A DNA stretch of 64,000 nt from Propionivibrio limicola (GTDB lineage: Bacteria; Pseudomonadota; Gammaproteobacteria; Burkholderiales; Rhodocyclaceae), in assembly GCF_009469695.1 (NCBI RefSeq), contig NZ_SSSR01000019.1:1-64000 (forward strand), read 5' to 3'. Below, piece after piece: positions 55,455 through 64,000 of this stretch; position 1 is the stretch's first letter; each line of letters opens with the position of its first letter. The position numbers and the translations under genes are program-made. The notes under the pieces were generated by a model that was given only the letters and a program-made list of their open reading frames with translations, was not told the DNA's origin and did not search any database.

Positions 55455-55646
55455 GAGATGATTCCTAAGGAGAATGTGCGGCTGTTGAAGGAGGTCGGGA
55501 ATTATAGCGAATGCGGCTCAACCGTCTGGCGTAGGCGCCAGGTGCCGGCCGCACGAGTTTGTTCCTCGCCGCTGCAAAAGGTTTCCGGCATAAACCTCGG
55601 CGCGTTGCGCTCTACGAACAATAAATGAAACAAAAGGTGGGGAGTC

Positions 55647-56528
55647 ATGGCATTCGATAAAGCGCTGCTCGACAGGTTGTCGGGCAACGAGGTCAAAAGC
55701 GTCAAACGCCTGATCGAGAAGGGCGTCACCATTCCGCCGCAACCGCGCGTACTCGTCGAGTTGGAGCAGAATCTGGCGAAGGGCGTCTCCGATGTGCGTG
55801 TGCTGGCCCGCGTCATCAGCCAGGACCCCGGGATTGTCGCCATGCTATTCAAGGTGGTGCAGAACGCCGCCTTCCGCAAATTCCAGCCGTTCGAATCGCT
55901 TGAACACATCCTGCAGGCGATCGGGTTGCAGCAGACGGGCAATCTGGTGCGGGCCATCGCGCTGGCGTCGTCGATGCCGGCCAAGCACAACCAGAAAGCC
56001 TTCGAAGCCTACTGGGCACGGTCGCGGACCATTTCCGAGCTGGCGATGATCATTGCTGACGAGCGGGTGGCCGTGTGCAACATCTTTCCCGATCAGGCTG
56101 GCCTGGCCGGCATCTTTCACGATTGCGGCGTGCCGGTGCTGATGCAGCGTTTCCAGACCTATTGCGCTGACATGCGGCTTGACCAGCCCGGGCACTGGCC
56201 CGACCTGGCCGAGGAGGATGCGCGCTTCAATGCTGACCATTGCGTGATCGGTTATCTCGTTGCCCGCCATTGGCGCTTGCCGGACTTTATTTGCGATTCC
56301 ATCCGGTATCACCACGATATCGGGCGCATTGAGCATCACGCGGCGCGTACCATGGTCGCCATTCTGCAACTGGCAATCCAGATGTATTACCACGATCTGC
56401 ATCAGCCCTACCCGGAATGGGCCGGAGTGCGCGCCGACGTGATCGAAGAGCTGGGCCTGGGCGACGAAACTTTGCCCGAATTCATCGATGTCGTCCTCGA
56501 TCGTTATCATTCGATGAACCAGGCCTGA
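55647..56528 (+). CDS. HDOD domain signalling protein
   Basis: 293 residues. The HDOD region (about residues 25-220) shows 'RVLARVISQDPGIVAMLFKV' and 'LAGIFHDCGVPVLMQRFQTY', related to HD phosphohydrolases but usually lacking the full metal site; here His-Asp of 'FHDCG' is present but the second ligand set is unclear. HDOD proteins are regulatory, often in c-di-GMP, motility or stress pathways. No other domain is attached. 36 bases before the PP2C gene, likely one operon. GGGGAG lies just before the ATG. Confidence 0.88.
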   Translation: MAFDKALLDRLSGNEVKSVKRLIEKGVTIPPQPRVLVELEQNLAKGVSDVRVLARVISQDPGIVAMLFKVVQNAAFRKFQPFESLEHILQAIGLQQTGNLVRAIALASSMPAKHNQKAFEAYWARSRTISELAMIIADERVAVCNIFPDQAGLAGIFHDCGVPVLMQRFQTYCADMRLDQPGHWPDLAEEDARFNADHCVIGYLVARHWRLPDFICDSIRYHHDIGRIEHHAARTMVAILQLAIQMYYHDLHQPYPEWAGVRADVIEELGLGDETLPEFIDVVLDRYHSMNQA

Positions 56529-56564
56529 GCGGTTTTCCAACTTCTGCACGGAGAGTAATGCGCC

Positions 56565-57335
56565 ATGGCCATCACCATTGACGCGTGTATCGCGCAGCAT
56601 CAGGGCGACCGCAAGGAGCAGCAGGATCGCGTGGCGCTTGTTCCGCATCCGCGCGGCGGTGGCGTGGCGCTGGCGGTGGTCGCCGACGGGATGGGCGGCC
56701 ACACCGGGGGGGCGCTGGCGGCGCAACAGGTCATCCACACGGTGCGCAACAATCTCGACCAGTTTTCTCCGCGTAGCGGCGATTTGCCGCGCGCTCTGTT
56801 GCAGTCGAGCCTCGATGAGGCACACCTGCTGATCAAGGCCTCGCGCTTCATCAACGAGAAGGACCCGCACAGCACGGCGGTCATGCTGTTGCTGCAACCG
56901 GGCCGGGTCAGCTGGGCGCATTGCGGCGACAGCCGCCTGTACCGGTTTCGCGGCGACAAGTTGCTGGCGCATACGGTCGACCATTCGTATGTCGAACAGC
57001 TGGTCGCGCGCGGCAAGATTACGGCCGAGCAGGCGCTCGTCCATCCCAACCGCAATATCCTGATCACGTCGCTCGGTGGCAACGACGTGCCGAAAGTCGA
57101 TTTCGGCGAATCGGACGACCTGCGCGGCGGCGATGCTTTTTTACTGTGCTCGGATGGGCTGTGGGGATATTTCGATGCCGCCGAACTCGGCGGCGTGATT
57201 GCCGCCTATCCGGCGCGCGAAGCCTCGCAGCACCTCATTGAGCGGGCGCGCAAGCGGGCCCAGGGCGCGGGCGACAATGTGTCGCTGGCCATTCTTAAAC
57301 TGGTCGAGGTGTCGGAGAAAAAGACGGCGAAGTAA
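56565..57335 (+). CDS. PP2C-family serine/threonine phosphatase
   Basis: 256 residues. Metal-dependent phosphatase with motifs 'VVADGMGGHTGGALAA' (metal Asp), 'WAHCGDSRLYRFRG', 'FLLCSDGLWGYFD' and 'GAGDNVSLAILKL' (last metal Asp). It resembles stand-alone Stp/PrpC-type enzymes. No serine/threonine kinase is next to it; partner is the HDOD gene upstream. Convergent with rhlE, 62 bases apart. Confidence 0.93.
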   Translation: MAITIDACIAQHQGDRKEQQDRVALVPHPRGGGVALAVVADGMGGHTGGALAAQQVIHTVRNNLDQFSPRSGDLPRALLQSSLDEAHLLIKASRFINEKDPHSTAVMLLLQPGRVSWAHCGDSRLYRFRGDKLLAHTVDHSYVEQLVARGKITAEQALVHPNRNILITSLGGNDVPKVDFGESDDLRGGDAFLLCSDGLWGYFDAAELGGVIAAYPAREASQHLIERARKRAQGAGDNVSLAILKLVEVSEKKTAK

Positions 57336-57397
57336 GGTTGGCCGGTCGAATCTCGGACGCAGAGGCAGGTTGCCCACTGCGCCCGGTGTCGTGGAGC

Positions 57398-58837
<1,440 letters not shown>

Positions 58838-58890
58838 TAGAGGAAGGTGCCTGTAAATAAATTAGGAATCAATGGCATAGGGGAGCGACG

Positions 58891-58896
58891 ATTATA
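58891..58896 (-). promoter_or_regulatory. perfect -10 for rhlE
   Basis: TATAAT on the minus strand, 54 bases before the rhlE ATG. No clear -35 at 16-18 bases, so strength is uncertain; a leader of about 47 bases would result. Confidence 0.4.
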
Positions 58897-58945
58897 CACA
58901 CTTTGTCGTTCCTGCCATTTTGCGCCGGCCGCGCGTTGGCTGGCG

Positions 58946-61000
58946 TCACGGTTGGCCGAGCCGGGCGAGTGCGTGTTCGGCCGCCTCGTCGAAAAGCCGG
59001 CCGTTGGAAACGATGCGTGCTTCGCCGCTCCGCAGTTGCCGATCAAGCAGGTCCGGTGCCATGGCCACCGCGTAACCCCACCCCGGGCTGAACAGCAGAG
59101 CGGTGCCGCTCGCGGCGGCTTGCCAGCAATAGAGTCCGCACAGGCGCTTGCCCTTGTTGCCATCTGCCAATTGAAAGTCGATCCAGTCGCCCAAGGACGC
59201 GATTGCGGTTCCCGTGGCGTTCTTTGCAGGGGGCGTGGTGGTGTGGCTGACATAGCGGACGAATTTCCCGCCTCTTTCAATCGTTTTGGCGTGGTACGGG
59301 GGCGTTCCGCTGGTGTCGTCAGGCGACTGTGGCGTGGCGGCTGTCGCGTTTGGCCGCGCTTCCGGTGCCGACAGCGCTTGGCCGCGCAAGGCGGCGGTCT
59401 GCAGCGCGAAAAAGGTATCGAGAAACGGGCGGCGGTCGTCGTCCGGGATTTTTAGCCAGTCCAGTCCGGTGTTGATGCGCTTGATTAAATCGGGGAGGCG
59501 TGCCGTCAGCAGTTTCCGTTCGCCGGGCGTGTTCTTGGGCTCGATGCTCCAGAGCAGGCTTTCGATGGTTTCGGCGCTTTCTTTCCAGTACGCGCCCGCC
59601 GTGCCGCCGTTCAGGCAGGCCAGCTGCATGACAGGCAGCCAGGTGCTCTCCAGAAACGTTGCAATCGCGGAGTGTTTGGCCTTGGGGCGGGTTCGGTCAA
59701 GCCAGTTCTGTGCGCTGGATTTTGCGGCCTCACGTCTTTCGTAACGGGTAACGACATCGGTGTAGGGGTCGGCCGCGGCTTTCAGCGAACGGTCGCGTGT
59801 GTCGATCAGCGCCTCGAGCTGGTCGAGAAGGGGCGTCAGGTCATTGTCGTTGCTTTCCAGTTGGGTGCGTACGGCGTCGGCCAGTTTGACGAGGGCGGTG
59901 CAGACCGGGTGCTCGCGACGCGTGTCGGCCGGCAAGCCGATGGCGGCGCGGGCCATGCGATTGATAAGGCGGCGCGCCGGATGATCGGTGTTGGCGAAGA
60001 AGGTGGGGTCGAGGATCGCTTGTTTGAGGAGCGGGATTTGCAGGCGTCCGATGGCCGTTTTGACGGTGTCGGGCAAATCGGGCGAGGAAAAAATGGCGTC
60101 GAAGATCAGGGCCAGTGTGTCGAGCGCGACCGTGGCCGGTGTGCCGGGTGGCAAATCCAGGTCGCGCGATGAGAGCGGGCGGCGCGGTTGGCCGTCCGTT
60201 GTGTCGGCGAGGGTAAGCTGCTGCAACTCGAGAGTTGTGAGGCGGGCGGTCAACTGGTTGAGCATGACCAGGGCGGTGGCGTTCAGCGCGGCGTTGCTGT
60301 TTGCCCCGGCCGGCAAAGTCAGCGCTGCGTCGGCGAGTTCCGCGTTTGCGCCGCCTGCCGCCTGCAGTTGAATGGCGTTGTGCAGCGTCGTCAAGGCGTT
60401 GGTGATGCCCTGCCCGACCGGCTCCGGCTGCGTGACTCCTCCGCTCGTCCCGCGCGCGATCGGCACTGGTGCCGCCTCGATGCCGTAGCGTTCGAGCAGT
60501 GCATTGAGCTCGGTGTATAGGTCCGGGAGCCGGAGCTGGAGCAGTTCTTCGAGGCGATCCAGGCGTTCGAGTTTCTGATCGAGCGTGCTGTTGTCTTCCC
60601 GACAGATGGCCCAGAGTCCCTCGCAGATCGGCGAGAGGCCGATCGGATTCTGTTCCGGAGTCATGCGCGGCCGCTGCAGCAGCGTCATGTACCGCAATTG
60701 CGCCCGCCAGTGGTCGATGCGATCGTTTTCACGCAGGCGGGCGAGGATGTCGTTGATGCGGATTTCGAGATCGAGATCGTCGAGGCCCATCAGGGAAATG
60801 CGCGATGCGGTCAGTCCGGCGGTCTGCTCGAATCCCTCTTGTGGCCGGGCGTCGGCCAGCGCGTCGTGGGTGCCGGCCAGCGTGCTGGAGAAGGCGGCGA
60901 TGACCGTGCTATCGCTGATGCCGGATAGTTGGGCGATATCGGCAAGCCGTTTCTGAAAAAGTTCGAGGCAATCCTTGCGGACAAAGAATGAGTCGGCCAT
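58946..61000 (-). CDS. DUF1631 family protein
   Basis: 684 residues from ATG 61000 (MADSFFVRKDCLELF). Mostly helical, no signal peptide. DUF1631 is recognised from 'LMGLDDLDLEIRINDILARL' near residue 80 and 'IGRLQIPLLKQAILDPTFFA' followed by 'NTDHPARRLINRMARAAIGL' near residue 330. The C-terminal ~110 residues ('LGDWIDFQLADGNKGKRLCG') have a PilZ-like pattern (short beta strands) but no RxxxR or DxSxxG motif, so c-di-GMP binding is doubtful. Function unknown. 108 bases before rhlE in the same direction. Confidence 0.88.
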   Translation of the reverse strand: MADSFFVRKDCLELFQKRLADIAQLSGISDSTVIAAFSSTLAGTHDALADARPQEGFEQTAGLTASRISLMGLDDLDLEIRINDILARLRENDRIDHWRAQLRYMTLLQRPRMTPEQNPIGLSPICEGLWAICREDNSTLDQKLERLDRLEELLQLRLPDLYTELNALLERYGIEAAPVPIARGTSGGVTQPEPVGQGITNALTTLHNAIQLQAAGGANAELADAALTLPAGANSNAALNATALVMLNQLTARLTTLELQQLTLADTTDGQPRRPLSSRDLDLPPGTPATVALDTLALIFDAIFSSPDLPDTVKTAIGRLQIPLLKQAILDPTFFANTDHPARRLINRMARAAIGLPADTRREHPVCTALVKLADAVRTQLESNDNDLTPLLDQLEALIDTRDRSLKAAADPYTDVVTRYERREAAKSSAQNWLDRTRPKAKHSAIATFLESTWLPVMQLACLNGGTAGAYWKESAETIESLLWSIEPKNTPGERKLLTARLPDLIKRINTGLDWLKIPDDDRRPFLDTFFALQTAALRGQALSAPEARPNATAATPQSPDDTSGTPPYHAKTIERGGKFVRYVSHTTTPPAKNATGTAIASLGDWIDFQLADGNKGKRLCGLYCWQAAASGTALLFSPGWGYAVAMAPDLLDRQLRSGEARIVSNGRLFDEAAEHALARLGQP

Positions 61001-61051
61001 GGCGGATGTGTGAGTGGAGTGTAGAGCGCTGGGCATGGCGCGTTGCGACGA

Positions 61052-61486
61052 TCAGTGTTTTTTCGCTTCGTTTTTTGCCGCGCTAGTCTCGTCGGTTTTC
61101 TCTCCAGCGGCAGATGCTTCCTCAGGAGCTGCCTGTTTTTTGATTTTCTTTGTCTTCTTTTTCGCGCTTGGCGGGGCTACTGGCGGAAGTTGCGGGGCGA
61201 TGGTCTCGAGATTGTTTTCGCGCATGTACGCATCCATGTCGCGCCAGCCCTCGTAAATCGATGCTTTGGGGAGCCAGGAGTAAATCGAGTAGCAATCCTC
61301 GATGGCTCGGCCGGATTGCCGGCAGGCGCCGCCCACGGCTTTGCCATCGGCATTTTCCCGCTCGGCTTTGGCGATCGGATCCTCGATCCCCATCTTTTGC
61401 TGGACGGCATCGCAGCCGCTCAGGATCAGTGATACCGATGCGGCGATCAGGAATGCTTGCAATGGCGGTAAACGCTTGTCCGGCAC
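61052..61486 (-). CDS. predicted lipoprotein of unknown function
   Basis: 144 residues. Signal peptide with lipobox LSGC; lipidated Cys25. Mature N-terminal half is small and hydrophilic with 'CRQSGRAIEDCYSIYSWLPK', two cysteines that could pair; the C-terminal 50 residues are Lys/Ala/Glu-rich low complexity ('KKKTKKIKKQAAPEEASAAG'). GTG start at 61486 with GGGGA five bases upstream. Upstream of, and same strand as, the DUF1631 gene. No family recognised. Confidence 0.85.
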   Translation of the reverse strand: MPDKRLPPLQAFLIAASVSLILSGCDAVQQKMGIEDPIAKAERENADGKAVGGACRQSGRAIEDCYSIYSWLPKASIYEGWRDMDAYMRENNLETIAPQLPPVAPPSAKKKTKKIKKQAAPEEASAAGEKTDETSAAKNEAKKH

Positions 61487-61633
61487 AATGGTCCCCGAGT
61501 GTGTGATGGTGGGCGCGAAAAAGGCGGCGAACTGTCAAGCATGGCATTTTAACCAGAAAAAGCTCTGGCAAGGCGTTGTGGTATGGGAAGTGGTTGAAAC
61601 GTAAGCGGTTTTTTTATGGTTTTCTTTTGTGAC

Positions 61634-61639
61634 TATAAT
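61634..61639 (+). promoter_or_regulatory. perfect -10 for the solute-binding protein gene
   Basis: TATAAT, 33 bases before the ATG at 61672, within the 185-base divergent region next to the lipoprotein gene. The -35 position is T-rich (TTTTTTA) and poor. Confidence 0.4.
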
Positions 61640-61671
61640 CGCCGCTCCTTTGATTCTCGCGAGGAAATACC

Positions 61672-62949
61672 ATGTCTTTTCCCAGAATGCCGCTCGCCAT
61701 TGGCGGGTGGATGCTGGCAGCCTCCGTAATCGCGGCGCCGTCCGCGCCGCAGTCGCCGGTCAGTATTGAACTTTCCCATCAACTCGATGAAGAACGCGCC
61801 GAACGCCTGGAGCCCTTGATCGAGAGTTTCAACAAGCAGCAAAAAAACGTGCAGGTCAAACTTGTGCGCCGGGTGGGAGGGGAGGCACCGAAACAGCTCA
61901 ATCTCGTGACCCGTGAGGAACAGAAGCGTTTTGTCGATAACAAGGCGCAGTTCAAGCCGTTGCACCAGGTCATGCGCGAAGCCAAAGAAAAATTCGATGC
62001 CAGCAAGCTGTCGCCGGAGCTGCGTGAAGGACTGACCGACGGCAAGGGGCAGTTGATGGCGCTCCCGGTGGCGTATTCGACGCCGGTGCTTTACATCAAC
62101 CGTGAAGCGTTCCGCAAAGCAGGCCTGGATCCGGACAAGCCGCCGAAAACCTGGTTCGAGGCGCAGGAAGTTGCCGGCAAGCTGGCCGATGCCGGCAACG
62201 CCTGTCCGTTCACCACTTCCTGGCCGGCGTGGGTGCTGCTCGACAACCTGAGTGCCTGGAACGGTGCCGAAACGAGCGATGGCTCGGGCAAGCTGGCGTT
62301 CAACGGCCTGGTGCAGGTCAAGCACGTGGCCATGATGGCGACCTGGTACAAGAGCAAGTATTTCTCCTACTTTGGCCGTCGTGACGAGGCCGACCGCCGT
62401 TTCGCCAACGGCGAATGCGGCATGCTGACCAGCTCGTCGTCGCTCTACGCCAGCTTTGCCGACAAGAAGCTCGATGTTGGCGTGGCGACGCTGCCCTACC
62501 ACGACGACGTCTACGGTGCCCCTAAAGCAACGCTGGCCGACGGCGCCTCGCTGTGGGTGGCGAGCGGCCTGAAACCGGCTGAAACGAAGGGCGTCGCCAA
62601 ATTCGTCAATTACGTGCTCGGGCCTGAGGTTCAGGTCAATTTGACGCTGGCGGGCGGTTTCCTCCCGATGACGCCGGTGGCGCGCGCGGCGGCAAACAGC
62701 AAGCTGCTCAAGTCGGATCTCGCCGGGCTGCATGTGGCGTATGCCGAGTTACAGGGCAAGCCCACCGCGTCGGCCGTGCGCGTTTCGCAGGTTGAGCCGC
62801 TCCGCACGATCGTCGAAGAAGAGCTCGAATCAGTTTGGGCGGACAAGAAGCCGGCCAAGGAAGCTCTGGATAACGCCGTGGCGCGCGGTAATGCCATCCT
62901 GCCGTCGTCCGCGTCTGCGCGGGTGGCGAAGTCCAAGCGTCGCATGTGA
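61672..62949 (+). CDS. UgpB-like extracellular solute-binding protein
   Basis: 425 residues, ABC-type solute receptor family 1. Signal peptide 'MLAASVIAAPSAPQSP' region (cleavage near residue 22). 'LMALPVAYSTPVLYINREAF' followed by 'RKAGLDPDKPPKTWFEAQEV', 'GKLAFNGLVQVKHVAMM', and 'GAPKATLADGASLWVASGLK' match glycerol-3-phosphate receptors (UgpB). No permease or ATPase gene lies beside it, so it is an orphan receptor here. C-terminus is basic ('SARVAKSKRRM'). GAGGAAA precedes the ATG. Ligand inferred only. Confidence 0.9.
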   Translation: MSFPRMPLAIGGWMLAASVIAAPSAPQSPVSIELSHQLDEERAERLEPLIESFNKQQKNVQVKLVRRVGGEAPKQLNLVTREEQKRFVDNKAQFKPLHQVMREAKEKFDASKLSPELREGLTDGKGQLMALPVAYSTPVLYINREAFRKAGLDPDKPPKTWFEAQEVAGKLADAGNACPFTTSWPAWVLLDNLSAWNGAETSDGSGKLAFNGLVQVKHVAMMATWYKSKYFSYFGRRDEADRRFANGECGMLTSSSSLYASFADKKLDVGVATLPYHDDVYGAPKATLADGASLWVASGLKPAETKGVAKFVNYVLGPEVQVNLTLAGGFLPMTPVARAAANSKLLKSDLAGLHVAYAELQGKPTASAVRVSQVEPLRTIVEEELESVWADKKPAKEALDNAVARGNAILPSSASARVAKSKRRM

Positions 62950-63105
62950 TCGAAAGATATATATCGGTCGTGTGTGACTCCTGCTCAGGCGGGGGAAGGG
63001 TAAGTGCCGCGTTGCCCGCTGGCGGCGCGGTGCTTGCTTCGCCTGTGTCCAACCCCGAGGGACGTTTACGGTGAATGCCATTTTCCTGTGTCTTTTAAAA
63101 TTCAT

Positions 63106-63134
63106 TTGACTGTAAGCGATGTGTTTGATATAGT
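63106..63134 (+). promoter_or_regulatory. tRNA-Phe promoter
   Basis: TTGACT (63106-63111), 17-base spacer, TATAGT (63129-63134), then the GC-rich discriminator GCGGCC typical of stringently controlled stable RNA promoters. The tRNA starts 12 bases downstream. Confidence 0.85.
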
Positions 63135-63146
63135 GCGGCCTTCGTT

Positions 63147-63222
63147 GGCCAGTTAGCTCAGTTGGTAGAGCAGCGGATTGAAAATCCGCGTGTCCGTGGT
63201 TCGATTCCGCGACTGGCCACCA
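63147..63222 (+). tRNA. tRNA-Phe (anticodon GAA)
   Basis: 76 bases with encoded CCA. The seven-base acceptor stem GGCCAGT/ACTGGCC is perfect; anticodon loop TTGAAAA gives GAA; TTCGATTC is the T-loop. D-arm AGCTCAGTTGGTAGAGC is standard. Single gene with its own promoter and terminator. tRNA-Phe genes are frequent integration sites for islands, relevant to the odd region on its right. Confidence 0.97.
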
Positions 63223-63230
63223 AAATTCAG

Positions 63231-63258
63231 CGCCCAACTGTTCTCAGTTGGGCGTTTT
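63231..63258 (+). terminator. rho-independent terminator of tRNA-Phe
   Basis: CGCCCAACTG (63231-63240), loop TTCT, CAGTTGGGCG (63245-63254), then TTTT: a perfect 10-base stem eight bases after the tRNA. Confidence 0.92.
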
Positions 63259-63299
63259 CATTTCTGCTTCCCGCAAACCACGCGGGGTTCGCGCCCATT

Positions 63300-63411
63300 C
63301 TGCGTGTGCCAGGGGTAGGCATAGTGTCAGCTGGGAGGCTGCCGGTTTGACCCTGTTCTGCCCTATTTTCTCTCGAAACCTGCGCCAACTTCTCCGCCGT
63401 GGCACACGCAG
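63300..63411. repeat. 12-base inverted repeat spaced by 88 bases
   Basis: CTGCGTGTGCCA (63300-63311) and TGGCACACGCAG (63400-63411) are perfect inverse copies. The enclosed 88 bases have no convincing open reading frame. It could be a long-range RNA stem, the ends of a tiny mobile element, or a protein-binding pair. No target-site duplication is evident. Confidence 0.4.
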
Positions 63412-63460
63412 ACGGCGTTGTTCGCCAACTACTTATGCGTGCGCCGATGGGAATGGTTGG

Positions 63461-63503
63461 CTCGCGGGTTTGCACGAGCAAAGCAGCACGGCAAACCCGC
63501 GAG
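63461..63503. repeat. 13-base inverted repeat (hairpin) after the DUF2188 gene
   Basis: CTCGCGGGTTTGC (63461-63473), 17-base loop, GCAAACCCGCGAG (63491-63503). It lies 14 bases beyond the stop of the leftward DUF2188 gene and could end its transcript, though no T run follows on that strand. The remaining 63259-63516 shows no gene. Confidence 0.5.
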
Positions 63504-63516
63504 GCCAGCCTCCACG

Positions 63517-63747
63517 TCAACCTTTGGGCGGGAACGGATCGTCACCGTAGCTGTTGCGCTCACGGATTTGGCCGTTCCGCCCTTGGATGAGCATCTCGCT
63601 CTGCTGGTTGATGGCGATGTCCCGCGCACGGTCAATCGCCTGTTGCTGCGTGTCATGGATGGATGTGAGACGGCCGTTGCCTTCTCCCCGCACACCCCAC
63701 TGATCACCGCCGTTGATGGGTACGACCCATTGGTTCTTTCCGCTCAT
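63517..63747 (-). CDS. DUF2188 domain protein
   Basis: 76 residues. The pattern 'WGVRGEGNGRLTSIHDTQQQ' followed by 'AIDRARDIAINQQSEMLIQG' and 'RNGQIRERNSYGDDPFPPKG' is DUF2188, a small domain of unknown function that recurs in accessory and mobile regions. ATG at 63747 has GGAG eight bases upstream; an in-frame GTG at 63756 is too close to that site. Probably transcribed after the partial gene on its right. Confidence 0.85.
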   Translation of the reverse strand: MSGKNQWVVPINGGDQWGVRGEGNGRLTSIHDTQQQAIDRARDIAINQQSEMLIQGRNGQIRERNSYGDDPFPPKG

Positions 63748-63820
63748 TTTATTCACTCCAAAAATTGCAAAGGGCAGGCTCTTGAAGTCGGCGCGAGCCT
63801 GGGCGCATCGGTTGGGGAGA

Positions 63821-64000
63821 TCACGTCATGGCGACCTCCTTTCCCGCCGCCGCGCACGGCATCGCGTACAACCCCGCACGTTGCTGTGTGACCACGAGCG
63901 CGCCGTAGGCAGCGTGCTGTGCAGCAGGCCCCGGCTTGCCCTTGTCCTTCGCCCTGACCTTGAACAGGTCGCTTGGCTTGGCGCTGTCCAAGCCTGCGCG
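63821..64000 (-). CDS. 3' end of an unrecognised gene cut by the window edge
   Basis: An open frame enters from the right edge leftward and ends with TGA at 63821 after 59 codons. It includes 'SAKPSDLFKVRAKDKGKPGP' followed by 'AAQHAAYGALVVTQQRAGLY'. Composition is plausible for a protein and there is a strong GGAAAGGAGG sequence near its end (63842-63833) that may serve a short or following gene. I do not recognise the family. Same strand as the DUF2188 gene 73 bases on. Confidence 0.5.
   Translation of the reverse strand, partial: RAGLDSAKPSDLFKVRAKDKGKPGPAAQHAAYGALVVTQQRAGLYAMPCAAAGKEVAMT

Noticed and set aside
63227-63520. 97-codon leftward frame after tRNA-Phe
   Set aside because: Overlaps the tRNA terminator and both inverted repeats; composition is that of non-coding sequence.

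Overview
The window is a GC-rich, densely packed bacterial chromosome segment, most like a betaproteobacterium of the Rhodocyclales type. The inference rests on gene order and protein families: glyA-nrdR-ribD, envC-ctpA-moeB-like, rhodanese-grxC-secB-SH3-gpsA, yhdP-nitrilase-tldD, GlnE, DarP, TAT-exported TRAP binding protein, YcgR and other PilZ-type c-di-GMP proteins. No rRNA, insertion sequence, prophage or CRISPR array was seen. Almost all of it reads as core genome; only the last ~800 bases, after a tRNA-Phe gene, look accessory.

Layout. 0.3-6.9 kb: nucleotide metabolism (dcd, thyA-folA), an inducible-type basic amino acid decarboxylase, a PilZ-like protein and darP. 7-11.6 kb: pmbA and a split TRAP transporter, with the binding protein facing its two membrane subunits across a shared bidirectional terminator. 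11.8-22.1 kb: glyA-nrdR-ribD; a leftward envC-ctpA-hypothetical-moeB-like operon; a rightward rhodanese-grxC-secB-SH3-gpsA operon; trmL. 22.3-27.1 kb: a succinyl-CoA:acetate-type CoA-transferase with a clear promoter and a long leader, then a large sensor kinase translationally coupled to a one-domain response regulator. 27.1-32 kb: a leftward operon ycgR-mtnA-class II aldolase-FAD oxidoreductase-ankyrin-DUF3820, whose mtnA/aldolase pair looks like the methylthio 'DHAP shunt'; a methionine aminotransferase-like gene diverges from it. 33.4-38 kb: mscL, a dead carbonic anhydrase fragment, a HAD phosphatase and glnE. 38-44.5 kb: yhdP, a nitrilase-family amidase and tldD.

45.2-54.7 kb holds the most interesting system: five leftward genes encoding two transglutaminase-like proteins (one with DUF2126), a circularly permuted ATP-grasp fused to an alpha-E domain, and separate ATP-grasp and alpha-E proteins. 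Such clusters have been predicted, from comparative genomics, to make and recycle a peptide or peptide tag, but the product is unknown. No Anbu (proteasome-like) peptidase gene, a common companion, lies in this window. 54.9-62.9 kb: corrinoid adenosyltransferase, HDOD and PP2C signalling proteins, RhlE helicase, a DUF1631 protein, a lipoprotein and a UgpB-like binding protein. 63.1 kb to the end: tRNA-Phe with textbook promoter and terminator, two perfect inverted repeats, a DUF2188 gene and the end of an unrecognised gene.

Four long intergenic hairpins built from short tandem units (three with CACCAAG, one with CGCAGAG) recur at 3.2, 35.0, 43.0 and 45.2 kb and appear to be one genome-wide repeat type. 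Start codons were chosen by ribosome binding site and family alignment; several genes use GTG or TTG.
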